From NCBI GenBank assembly GCA_023436495.1, contig JAEZIT010000096.1, positions 1-30,675 on the forward strand: DNA of 30,675 bases. The letters run 5' to 3'. Positions 9,238-15,803 of this stretch are shown here, piece after piece (position 1 is the stretch's first letter; the number at the start of each line of letters is the position of its first letter). The notes under the pieces were generated by a model. The model was not told where the DNA came from. It did no database searches and saw nothing but the letters and a program-made list of their open reading frames with translations. Both the position numbers and the translations under genes were made by a program. Source of the DNA: Acidobacteriota bacterium (GTDB lineage Bacteria; Acidobacteriota; Blastocatellia; Pyrinomonadales; Pyrinomonadaceae).

Positions 9238-9535
9238 ATGGAACAAGTCAAGACGGATCTGATAAAGGCGTTTGCACTAGTTATATTGTGCTGCGCCGCT
9301 TCGACGGCCCGGAACATATCGGTACTCTCCGAAGGCCAGGAAAACCGCGCGCGTCTACGTTACGTGATCATCGAAACCTCCGTGACCGATGCCGACAACG
9401 CGGAGTTAGCCAGCCGGCACGTTGAAGTGTTAATGGACAGCCGGGCCTTCTCGGAAAAGGATCTGCGCCTCGCACCACAAAGAACTTTGGACGCTCCTCG
9501 TCTTCCAACTCTGGTATGATAACTTCCTGTCGTAG
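9238..9535 (+). pseudogene. Small secreted-protein gene truncated by the asnB repeat
   Basis: The open frame from ATG 9238 gives about 76 residues of native sequence. It has a hydrophobic N-terminus (AFALVILCCAAS), probably a signal or anchor, then a soluble segment ending SRAFSEKDLR. At 9465 the sequence becomes the 71-bp asnB copy, read here in a different frame, adding a nonsense tail to the stop at 9517-9519. The protein therefore looks like the 5' fragment of a longer gene cut at the repeat boundary. In the asnB frame the repeat still reads KELWTLLVFQLWYDNFLS and stops at 9533-9535. Family not recognised. Confidence 0.6.
9465..9535 (+). repeat. 71-bp direct repeat, copy B (orphan asnB 3' end, att-like)
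   Basis: Second copy of the asnB tail, 1,753 bp downstream of copy A and in the same orientation, with an intact asnB reading frame and TAG stop but no asnB sequence before it. Only the terminal 23 or so codons are present, starting abruptly inside the truncated gene at 9238. Confidence 0.93.
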
Positions 9536-9662
9536 ACTAGCGTGGGCAAGATGGAGAAACCGTTTCTACCGCAAGATCCGATCGCGAGCCAACAGCGGGA
9601 ACGACCGGAAGTAAGCCCATAAACGCGGCAGAATATGGTGCCGTACCGACTTAGTCATTCGT

Positions 9663-10161
9663 ATGCACAAGATATTGAAAATATTGGTGTTTACCGCGCT
9701 GATGTTTGCATCGGTCGCAGCGCAGGAGGGGAATGATTCATCCGCAACGCGTCCATTTGCGGTTGTCGGGAAATCGACGTGTAACGAGAACAATTCCAAC
9801 CAAAGTATATTGAACCATATACCTCGCCCGACGATTTGCTTATTGTTATTTCGCATTCGGGCAAGGGAGAGCGCAGCGACATAGGACAACGGCGCCTGCA
9901 TAATGCCGAAACGTTTTTAACTCGAGGTTTCGCTTAAGGTGCAAACCGTAGGCCGGATTTGATATTGACGGCGGAGGGAAAAGGACGCAAGACAAAGGGT
10001 ATCTAGATTTCTATCATGGCGGACATCTTAGACTAAGAATATTTTTCGCGATGAACCATGACCTGCGATTGCCGCCTTGCGTGATCGAAACGCCAAAAGA
10101 AAGACCGTGCTCCACCGACTACGAGAAAATGTTTTATCCATGTAAGAGTCGCTCGAACTGA
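9663..10161 (+). pseudogene. Decayed secreted-protein gene with two frameshifts and an internal stop
   Basis: ATG 9663 opens a typical signal peptide (KILVFTALMFASVAAQ) and about 45 residues of mature protein to CNENNS near 9797. The sensible continuation is in another frame: PKYIEPYTSPDD then LLIVISHSGKGERSD, to a TAA at 9935-9937. The same frame resumes after that stop (GANRRPDLILTAEGKG). A further shift near 9990 leads to GYLDFYHGGHLRLRIFFAMN and on through CVIETPKERPC to a TGA at 10159-10161. Read together these segments give one coherent protein of about 165 residues, so the gene is most likely a dead copy. Sequencing error could explain one lesion but hardly three. Family unknown; 10162-10334 shows nothing I can assign. 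Confidence 0.6.
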
Positions 10162-10334
10162 TGCTTTTGGCTTTCGGATGTTCAAGGCTAAGGAAAAGGC
10201 ATCATTCGGCACGGCGGGGACGAGGCGGTGTCGGAGGCATGGACGGACGGGGCAAACGTATGCTCGGAGGTGAATGCGGACAAGGCGATCTTTAAATATC
10301 CGTACTCGGTCATTTAACAGGCAACGGTGATTTT

Positions 10335-10868
10335 ATGAATATTACAGCGTTAGGCGCAGTAATTATCAGCATTTTTCTATTTTATTTGAACGCGCCCGGC
10401 CAGAAGATCGAAAACGGATGGAAGCGAATCGCGGTCTTTAAGTCAACGCGTGCGGACGTGGAGAAAGCCCTTGGAAAGCCTCTCCCGGACAGTATCAGCG
10501 GCGATGCCGTTTATCAAACCTCTGAGGGAAATGTTGTTGTTGTCTATCCGAGAATTCCCTGCAGTGATCCGGCATCTCGTAGAAGCGAATTTGCTTTGAG
10601 CGAGGGAACTGTCATTGAATACACAGTCTATCCCAAGGAAGCTATTCCGCTTACCGCGCTGCAATGGAACAAAGATGATTACGCTCCGACCAAGAGTTCG
10701 CATTACAGCAATACTTATCATTATACCAACACCTCAGGAAATATTTGGATAAGCACGCGAACGAAGGACGACGTCGAGCTGGTTCAGAGCATTTGGTTCA
10801 CGAACACCGTTGAACAGCGCAAGCGGTTTAGATGCAGGAAAAGTGATGACGACTTGGATCAGCAGTGA
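10335..10868 (+). CDS. Small secreted protein with STRxDVExxLGKP motif
   Basis: A 177-residue protein with an N-terminal hydrophobic segment (residues 3-20, IFLFYLNAPGQ) that should act as a signal peptide. The mature part opens with GWKRIAVFKSTRADVEKALG, ending in GKP. This beta-strand/helix arrangement resembles the start of BamE/SmpA-type domains, and is followed by beta-rich sequence (VVVVYPRIPCSD, VIEYTVYPKEAIPLT). A similar order is seen in the protein at 12730. Function unknown. It sits between a dead gene and an RHS fragment, has an AT-rich composition unlike the core genes, and has no strong ribosome-binding site. Confidence 0.65.
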   Translation: MNITALGAVIISIFLFYLNAPGQKIENGWKRIAVFKSTRADVEKALGKPLPDSISGDAVYQTSEGNVVVVYPRIPCSDPASRRSEFALSEGTVIEYTVYPKEAIPLTALQWNKDDYAPTKSSHYSNTYHYTNTSGNIWISTRTKDDVELVQSIWFTNTVEQRKRFRCRKSDDDLDQQ

Positions 10869-10880
10869 CGAATCGTCTGA

Positions 10881-11242
10881 TGGTGGTGGCGCGTGCGGCG
10901 GTCTAGGGTGGAGCATACGGGGAGTGCCGAGGGATGGGCGGCGGCGCTTGTCGAGTATGACATTCTCGGGCGGGTGAAGCGGCAGAGCGTGCCGACGGAG
11001 GTTGGTGTTGGGATGCGGCAGGGGACGGTGCGGGGGGTATTTGTGGATGCATCAGAAGTATGATCGGATGGGAAGGATCGTGAGGAAGATAAACACTGAC
11101 GTAGAGGATCCGGCGGTGCTGAACGATTCGGACGTGATCATTTCGTATGAAGGCTGCGGGTGTGCGGGCGGGCTTGTGACGACGGTGAAGGGCGAGTCGG
11201 TGCCGAGGGGCGACCAGTCGACGCAGGATGCCCGGGGCCTTT
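10881..11242 (+). pseudogene. RHS/YD-repeat protein fragment, frameshifted
   Basis: This GC-rich stretch encodes pieces of an RHS (YD-repeat) protein in two frames. In the first (stop at 11061-11063), VEHTGSAEGWAAALVEYDI continues into LGRVKRQSVPTE. In the second, from about 11043, WMHQKYDRMGRIVRKINTD is followed by DSDVIISYEGCGCAGG and LVTTVKGESVPRGD. YDxxGRVxR-type units are the hallmark of RHS repeats, which build cocoon-like shells around toxins. The start, the end and any toxin tip are missing, and the frame change near 11040 breaks it. The composition differs sharply from both neighbours. It is an internal scrap left by recombination, not a working gene. Confidence 0.72.
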
Positions 11243-11264
11243 TTCATCGAGTTTTGTCAGAACA

Positions 11265-11269
11265 AGAGG
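11265..11269 (+). promoter_or_regulatory. Ribosome-binding site of the Asp-box lipoprotein gene
   Basis: AGAGG lies three bases before the ATG at 11273, just after the RHS scrap ends, and supports that start over later ones even though it gives an unusually long 25-residue region before the signal core. Confidence 0.55.
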
Positions 11270-11272
11270 TAA

Positions 11273-12337
11273 ATGATGCGATTTTCGAATATTGCTTTTA
11301 GATCATCAAATCTGTGTAGGAAAGCCTCGGGGTCGAAATCGTCGCAAGTGCCGCTTTACCTTTTATTGATCGTGTCTTCTTTTCTGGTCATAGGCTGCGA
11401 TCAATCCACAGTGAACTACGTGAGATCGGACATCGCGGAATCGAAACTTTTGAGCGATAAGTTAGTTCTTAGAACGGCCGGTGGCGAGCTGTTTTCGTTG
11501 GACAACGAGGGAGTGAAAAAGAAGCTTACCGATTTGTCGATTGCGGCTTTCGGTGTGTCGAGCGCAGGTGAGTTATTCTACCTGGATAACCAAGGATCTC
11601 TTTGGTCCCAAGACGAGAATACTACGCCGGTCAAGTTAACTGGGCAATTTCGCGACTCGGTTATGGCCGGCGTTCGTGATCTGCGTTTTGCTGACGGCCA
11701 GGACGTGGGCTGGACTCTATTTCTGGATGGACTTTGGAGATCCGCTGACGGCGGGGCAAATTGGTCGCAACGGTTTAGAGTAAGAGAACACACTTCAGAG
11801 CAACTTACGAGATTGGAAGTTTTCAATAAGGAAATTGTTTTGGTTGGCGGAACTAAGGGAAAACTCTTTATATCGCATGATCAAGGCTCGCGTTGGGACG
11901 ACATCAGTGTCCCGACGTCAGGTGACGTTCACGTAATACGAGCACTAAGCGAAACACATTTCTTGATCGGAATAATTGGGAACGACGACTACTCGCTTTT
12001 TCAGACCTTAGACAGCGGCGAAAACTGGCAGCCTGTCCGGTTGCCGCGCTCTAACGGTAAGAAGCCCGGAGTCCACTCGATTTATGCTCAAGATTCTAAC
12101 TATTGGTACGTATTAGCGGGTGAAAGTATTAAGGAAGGCAACAGGATCCACCGAACAGTTTCAATATTTACAACGGCTGACCAAGGCAGCTCATGGGAGC
12201 AAGTAAACATTCCGCAGCAGTCATTTGAAACGCTTCAACATGTTAGAGATAAAGAGTTTTATCTGATCGCACGGAATTCGGTATGGCACACGAACGACGG
12301 CGGAAGCGTTTGGACGGTCCTTTATCAATCCGAATGA
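11273..12337 (+). CDS. Asp-box (BNR-type) beta-propeller lipoprotein
   Basis: A 354-residue exported protein. A hydrophobic stretch (27-40) ends in the lipobox LVIGC, making Cys42 the likely lipid-modified residue. Five Asp-box motifs of the SxDxGxxW type follow: SADGGANW (157-164), SHDQGSRW (201-208), TLDSGENW (245-252), TADQGSSW (301-308) and TNDGGSVW (340-347). This predicts a beta-propeller like those of sialidases, VPS10 domains and the photosystem assembly factor Ycf48. No sialidase catalytic set (Arg triad, Tyr/Glu pair) is evident, so a binding or assembly role is more likely than hydrolysis. It follows the RHS remnant directly and is AT-rich like the rest of the region. Confidence 0.75.
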   Translation: MMRFSNIAFRSSNLCRKASGSKSSQVPLYLLLIVSSFLVIGCDQSTVNYVRSDIAESKLLSDKLVLRTAGGELFSLDNEGVKKKLTDLSIAAFGVSSAGELFYLDNQGSLWSQDENTTPVKLTGQFRDSVMAGVRDLRFADGQDVGWTLFLDGLWRSADGGANWSQRFRVREHTSEQLTRLEVFNKEIVLVGGTKGKLFISHDQGSRWDDISVPTSGDVHVIRALSETHFLIGIIGNDDYSLFQTLDSGENWQPVRLPRSNGKKPGVHSIYAQDSNYWYVLAGESIKEGNRIHRTVSIFTTADQGSSWEQVNIPQQSFETLQHVRDKEFYLIARNSVWHTNDGGSVWTVLYQSE

Positions 12338-12359
12338 GCTGGTCGAATGGAAACGCATA

Positions 12360-12662
12360 ATGTCCGGTAATGATCAGGGCGCCCGTGATCATTCGGATCT
12401 CAGAAACGGCGAGGTCGATCCTTCGTTCGCTGGCCGTGACGGTAATTATATTGTCCCTGGTTACGGAACTCGGGAAATCCACTTAGGACAAACTCGGGAG
12501 GAATTAATCCGGATACTTGGTCTGCCGAGCGAAGAATTTGACCATCGCGATGAATGCGAGTTCAACGAATCCGGCGGACATTATGTCCTCTTTTCGAAGG
12601 CAGCTCGTTTTGAAAGGCAAGGCTCCGAATGGCAACACCGGTCAAGGAAATCGTCATCCTGA
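12360..12662 (+). CDS. Small protein with LGxTREELIRILGLP motif
   Basis: A 100-residue open frame, 22 nt after the propeller gene. Its clearest part is YIVPGYGTREIHLGQ continuing into TREELIRILGLP (about residues 30-56), a strand plus helix ending in LGxP. This is comparable with the motif in the proteins at 10335 and 12730 and with BamE/SmpA-like folds. No signal peptide. The last 25 residues (KAARFERQGSEWQHRSRKS) look low in quality and may follow a frameshift. A 23-bp near-palindrome covers codons 4-11, so the true start might be downstream. Function unknown. Confidence 0.45.
   Translation: MSGNDQGARDHSDLRNGEVDPSFAGRDGNYIVPGYGTREIHLGQTREELIRILGLPSEEFDHRDECEFNESGGHYVLFSKAARFERQGSEWQHRSRKSSS
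12370..12392 (+). repeat. 23-bp inverted repeat
   Basis: ATGATCA (12370-12376) and TGATCAT (12386-12392) are perfect inverted arms around GGGCGCCCG, itself nearly palindromic. The dyad lies at the 5' edge of the small gene at 12360, where an operator or RNA hairpin would act, but it could also be chance within coding sequence. Confidence 0.45.
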
Positions 12663-12729
12663 GTTTAATTCGAATCGCAAGCTTCAAGCTCCATGAACCG
12701 CCGACAATGAATGAGCGGGAGTATTTGAT

Positions 12730-13227
12730 ATGAAGATGAAATTTGTATGCATTGGGGTTCTGTTACTGGGTTTATCGAATGTAAGTCTTTCGCAGGAGCC
12801 TCAATGGTTTACCAAAATGAAACAGATAAAATTACTGTCTGACACATACGACGACGTCGTTAAGTTAGTTGGTAAGCCAGCTGAGGACGGTATTGAAAAA
12901 GACACAAGTGAATATTTTGACTTTGATGATGGGAGAATGTCGATCGATTTTGAACCGGGAAACTGCGGTGACGGCATGGTGCAGGGGTGGAAGGTTGCAA
13001 AGTGGACGGTTACCGGCATCATGTTCTCGCCGGAAAAATGGCTAGAGCCAAAGCAATTAGGCATTAAAGATTTTAAGGGTTATAAGGCCAACCTAATTCA
13101 CGACGGCCGTGAAGGGATCGAATATGTGAACGACGAACTAGGCATCGAATACATCGTCAATCAGGGTAAAGTTCAAAACGTAATATTTAGGCCCGCAAAG
13201 AAATACGATCATTTGCGGTGTGAATAG
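12730..13227 (+). CDS. Small secreted protein with DVxKLVGKP motif
   Basis: A 165-residue protein with a clear signal peptide (FVCIGVLLLGLSNVSLSQ, cleavage near residue 21). The mature sequence reads QWFTKMKQIKLLSDTYDDVV then KLVGKP, then FDFDDGRMSIDFEPGNCGDG and VTGIMFSPEKWLEPKQLGI. The same order (a Trp, a short strand, a helix ending LxGKP, a strand with a Cys, then a 'V..YPKE/SPEK' element) is seen at 10335, so the two are probably distant paralogues. Periplasmic or surface location is likely; function is unknown. GAGCGGGAG about 10 nt upstream may be the ribosome-binding site. It is the last gene of the AT-rich accessory region. Confidence 0.68.
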   Translation: MKMKFVCIGVLLLGLSNVSLSQEPQWFTKMKQIKLLSDTYDDVVKLVGKPAEDGIEKDTSEYFDFDDGRMSIDFEPGNCGDGMVQGWKVAKWTVTGIMFSPEKWLEPKQLGIKDFKGYKANLIHDGREGIEYVNDELGIEYIVNQGKVQNVIFRPAKKYDHLRCE

Positions 13228-13318
13228 TACTGACTGGTTCGCAAATGTGAGAGCCGGCTAAATCGGTATTCCCGGGCGATGCACAGATCGCTTACAAAAG
13301 CGGAGGACCAAAAAACCA

Positions 13319-13347
13319 TTGCCTGCTCGTTGCGCATTTGGTACAAT
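13319..13347 (+). promoter_or_regulatory. Candidate distal promoter of the pip leader
   Basis: TTGCCT (13319-13324) and TACAAT (13342-13347) are separated by exactly 17 bp and match the -35/-10 consensus well. A transcript from here would carry a leader of about 225 nt before pip, containing the inverted repeats and GGAACG motifs listed separately. Confidence 0.4.
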
Positions 13348-13373
13348 GTTGCACGGGTTGGTTCTTTGAATTT

Positions 13374-13412
13374 GTATCGGAACGATACATAAAAAAGTTT
13401 TTTCGAAAAAAC
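13374..13412 (+). repeat. Two small palindromes in the pip upstream region
   Basis: GTATCG-GAA-CGATAC (13374-13388) is a perfect 6+6 dyad of operator size. Eight bases later GTTTTTTCGAAAAAAC (13397-13412) is a perfect 16-bp palindrome. Both lie in the 351-bp non-coding stretch 13228-13578. Confidence 0.5.
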
Positions 13413-13461
13413 GTGAAACGCGGGCTTTTTGTGAGCGTAAATTCAATAGACAGAGCGGGTT

Positions 13462-13510
13462 GCACGTTCCACTCGCGGTTGGAACGCCGTTGGAACGGCC
13501 CGGAACGTGC
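13462..13510 (+). repeat. Inverted repeat enclosing GGAACG repeats
   Basis: GCACGTTCC (13462-13470) pairs perfectly with GGAACGTGC (13502-13510). Between them lies a tandem GTTGGAACG / GTTGGAACG pair (from about 13478), and another GGGGAACGTG follows at about 13519. GGAAC is the classic -35 core recognised by many ECF sigma factors, but no matching -10 element is convincing, so regulation is only a suggestion. Confidence 0.5.
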
Positions 13511-13540
13511 GGGGCATCGGGGAACGTGACGGGACGCATT

Positions 13541-13569
13541 TTGGCTAGCACGGCCCGTTCGGTTATCAT
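13541..13569 (+). promoter_or_regulatory. Candidate proximal promoter of pip, near-leaderless
   Basis: TTGGCT (13541-13546) and TATCAT (13564-13569) have a 17-bp spacer. The expected start point is within a few bases of the ATG at 13579, and there is no Shine-Dalgarno motif, so translation may be leaderless. Confidence 0.4.
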
Positions 13570-13578
13570 TCGTACTAT

Positions 13579-14532
13579 ATGGCGAATTTATACCCTGAGA
13601 TCGAACCCTTCGATTCCGGCAAGCTCAAGGTTTCGGACATTCACGAGATCTATTACGAGCGGGCCGGCAATCCTGACGGTATTCCTGTGGTTTTCCTGCA
13701 CGGCGGCCCGGGCGGCGGCCTGATACCGGTCTACCGGCAGTTTTTCGATCCGGAGGCGTATCACATCATTCTTTTCGATCAGCGCGGAGCCGGGCAATCG
13801 ACGCCTCACGCCGAACTTCGGGAAAATACGACTTGGGACCTCATAAAGGATATCGAAGCTCTCCGCGAAAAATTCGGGATAGATAAGTGGTATGTTTTCG
13901 GCGGGTCGTGGGGAAGCACGTTAAGCCTTGCTTATGCCGTAAATCATCCGGACCGGTGCCTCGGGCTTATCCTTCGCGGAATATTTTTGACGCGGCGCAA
14001 AGAGCTTCTTTGGTTCTATCAATACGGAGCGTCGGAGATCTTCCCGGACTTCTGGGAACGATATCGCGACGAGATACCCGAAGACGAACGCCATGATTTC
14101 ATGACCGCATATTACAAGCGCCTGACGAGCGACGACGAGAAAACGCGGCTCTCCGCGGCGCGTGCGTGGAGCACATGGGAAGGGGCAACTTCGAAGCTGT
14201 TCCCCGATCAGGACTTGATGGACCACTGGGAAGAACCGCACGAGGCATTGTCGCTCGCACGCATCGAATGTCATTATTTTATGAACAATTCGTTCTTCCC
14301 GTCGGAAAATTACCTGCTTGAAAATGTCGACAAGATCCGAAAGATCCCGACCGTCATCGTGCAGGGCAGATACGACGTGGTTTGTCCGATGACCTCGGCG
14401 TGGGACCTGCACCGTGCATTTCCCGAGGCCGAATTCATCGTTGTCGGCGACGCAGGCCATTCCGTTTCGGAAAAGGGGATCACGTCCGCGTTGGTCGAGG
14501 CCACCGACAGATTCAAGACCGCGCAGCTTTAA
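13579..14532 (+). CDS. pip: Prolyl aminopeptidase (proline iminopeptidase, S33 family)
   Basis: A 317-residue alpha/beta-hydrolase that removes N-terminal proline from peptides in the cytosol. HGGPGGG (about 41-47) forms the oxyanion region characteristic of prolyl aminopeptidases. GGSWGSTL carries the nucleophile Ser (near 112), GRYDVVCP supplies the catalytic Asp (near 268) and AGHSVSE the catalytic His (near 296). DQRGAGQSTPHAE is the diagnostic family motif following the oxyanion strand. Length and motif order are normal and intact. It stands alone behind a 351-bp upstream region rich in small repeats; tatA follows 86 nt downstream on the same strand. Confidence 0.93.
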   Translation: MANLYPEIEPFDSGKLKVSDIHEIYYERAGNPDGIPVVFLHGGPGGGLIPVYRQFFDPEAYHIILFDQRGAGQSTPHAELRENTTWDLIKDIEALREKFGIDKWYVFGGSWGSTLSLAYAVNHPDRCLGLILRGIFLTRRKELLWFYQYGASEIFPDFWERYRDEIPEDERHDFMTAYYKRLTSDDEKTRLSAARAWSTWEGATSKLFPDQDLMDHWEEPHEALSLARIECHYFMNNSFFPSENYLLENVDKIRKIPTVIVQGRYDVVCPMTSAWDLHRAFPEAEFIVVGDAGHSVSEKGITSALVEATDRFKTAQL

Positions 14533-14618
14533 GAAGCCGTCGATGTGCTAGAATAAACGCATTTTCAGCCGGTAACTTTTTCAGATCGTCCGGCGACTAA
14601 GATGCTGGTGTTAACCAT

Positions 14619-14879
14619 ATGAATTTCGGTACTACAGAAATTATCCTGATCGTTGCGGTGCTGTTCCTGCTGTTTGGCGCGACGCGTCTGCCGCAGCTCG
14701 CCAAATCGCTCGGACAATCGCGCAAGGCCTTTAAGGAAGGTATGCGCGAAGCAGAAGAGGAAGAGCGGGCCGAGCAGGCAAAGATCGCTTCACAGGCACA
14801 AGCGCCGCAGATCTCGCAGATGAGCGACGAAGCTCTTCTCGAAGAAATGCGTAAACGGACAGAAGCAAAGCAGTCCTAA
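14619..14879 (+). CDS. tatA: Sec-independent translocase subunit TatA/TatE
   Basis: An 86-residue protein with the TatA layout. A short N-terminal transmembrane helix (IILIVAVLFLLFGATRLP, about residues 8-25) carries the FGxxxLP hinge. An amphipathic helix (LAKSLGQSRKAFKEGMREAE) follows, then a charged, disordered tail. TatA assembles the pore that exports folded proteins bearing twin-arginine signals; the asparaginase at 1765 may be a client. No tatB or tatC is nearby, which is common outside enterobacteria. TatB differs in its hinge and longer amphipathic helix, so TatA/E is the better call. Confidence 0.9.
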   Translation: MNFGTTEIILIVAVLFLLFGATRLPQLAKSLGQSRKAFKEGMREAEEEERAEQAKIASQAQAPQISQMSDEALLEEMRKRTEAKQS

Positions 14880-14896
14880 GCAGCCGGCAAACGCTT

Positions 14897-15694
14897 CTAC
14901 GCCTTTATACCTTCGATCAGCGTCGCCTTTACCGAGAACCTGAACGATAGCGAACCGTCTTCGGTATCGACAAGGCGGGCAAGCTTATTCGACACCTTCT
15001 CGCGTTCCTGTTCCGACAGCGATCTCAGCCATTCGGGAAGCAGGAAATCCGCGATCAGCGGGGAACTGACAAATTGGGCCCCGTTCTCAAAATCGAATAT
15101 CTCGTTTGCCATCTTAGACTTGACCTTTTTCAGCCCCGCCGATTTCGCAAGTGCTTCTAGATTGGTGACCGAACGGATCTCAGTGATCATCTTTTCAGCA
15201 GCCGCTCCGTGCTCGCCAAGGTCTTCATTGAACAGCACTTCCCAAAGCAGCGAAAATATCTCTCCGAAGCTGCCGGCTGAAACCAGAACGATAACGACGC
15301 GGCCGCCTTCGCGCGTCACGCGTATAACATCGTCTATAAAATCGGGAAGATCGGCGGACTTAACGAAGCTCGCATCCGCAAGGACCGTGTCGAACGAATC
15401 GTCTTCGAACCGCAGCATCGAAAAATCGACGTCCGACCGGACCGCAATGGCTTTGTCGCGTGCTATCGACAGCATATCCTCGTCTTCGCATGTAGCAAAT
15501 ATCGCCGTTTCGTCGCCCAGCTTTTCACGCAGCGCGAAACAATGGTTGCCGGTCCCGGCATTGATATAGAGAAAATTCTCCTCGTCGCCGGTAAATTGTA
15601 TATGCTCGTCGACAAGGTCCGTGAAGCGTTTTGTCCACTGATCGTCGATATAGAGATCGCGCAGGAATGCGAGTTCTTTTCGCGTTTTGGCCAT
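14897..15694 (-). CDS. Class I SAM-dependent methyltransferase, divergent
   Basis: A 265-residue protein when started at ATG 15694 (MAKTRKEL); an in-frame start at 15730 would add 12 residues without homology value. The SAM site is a variant motif I, FLYINAGTGNHCFAL, where the usual DxGxGxG is degenerate (NAGTG). FATCEDEDMLSIAR then gives the ribose-binding acidic residue and FEDDSFDTVLADA the motif II/III region, followed by VTREGGRVVIVL. The C-terminal 70 residues are helical and charged with no clear family. Substrate unknown. It is divergent from the SDR gene at 15804 and convergent with tatA, 17 nt away. Confidence 0.75.
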   Translation of the reverse strand: MAKTRKELAFLRDLYIDDQWTKRFTDLVDEHIQFTGDEENFLYINAGTGNHCFALREKLGDETAIFATCEDEDMLSIARDKAIAVRSDVDFSMLRFEDDSFDTVLADASFVKSADLPDFIDDVIRVTREGGRVVIVLVSAGSFGEIFSLLWEVLFNEDLGEHGAAAEKMITEIRSVTNLEALAKSAGLKKVKSKMANEIFDFENGAQFVSSPLIADFLLPEWLRSLSEQEREKVSNKLARLVDTEDGSLSFRFSVKATLIEGIKA

Positions 15695-15803
15695 ATAGGT
15701 ATTAAACCGCAGCGGACGCCGGGTATGCAATCACCCAGCAGCGGCGCGCTCCCGGCGGTGAAAACGTCACCGCTGTGCTAATCTTATTGTTCACTCAAAA
15801 ACG

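Noticed and set aside
7783..9535. An integrase or transposase that could explain the flanking repeats
   Set aside because: All frames between the repeats were considered; only the membrane, TIMP-like and truncated genes are plausible and none has recombinase motifs.
13258..13569. Minus-strand 103-codon open frame in the pip leader
   Set aside because: No domain, signal, ribosome-binding site or neighbour support, and the stretch is dominated by palindromes and repeats.
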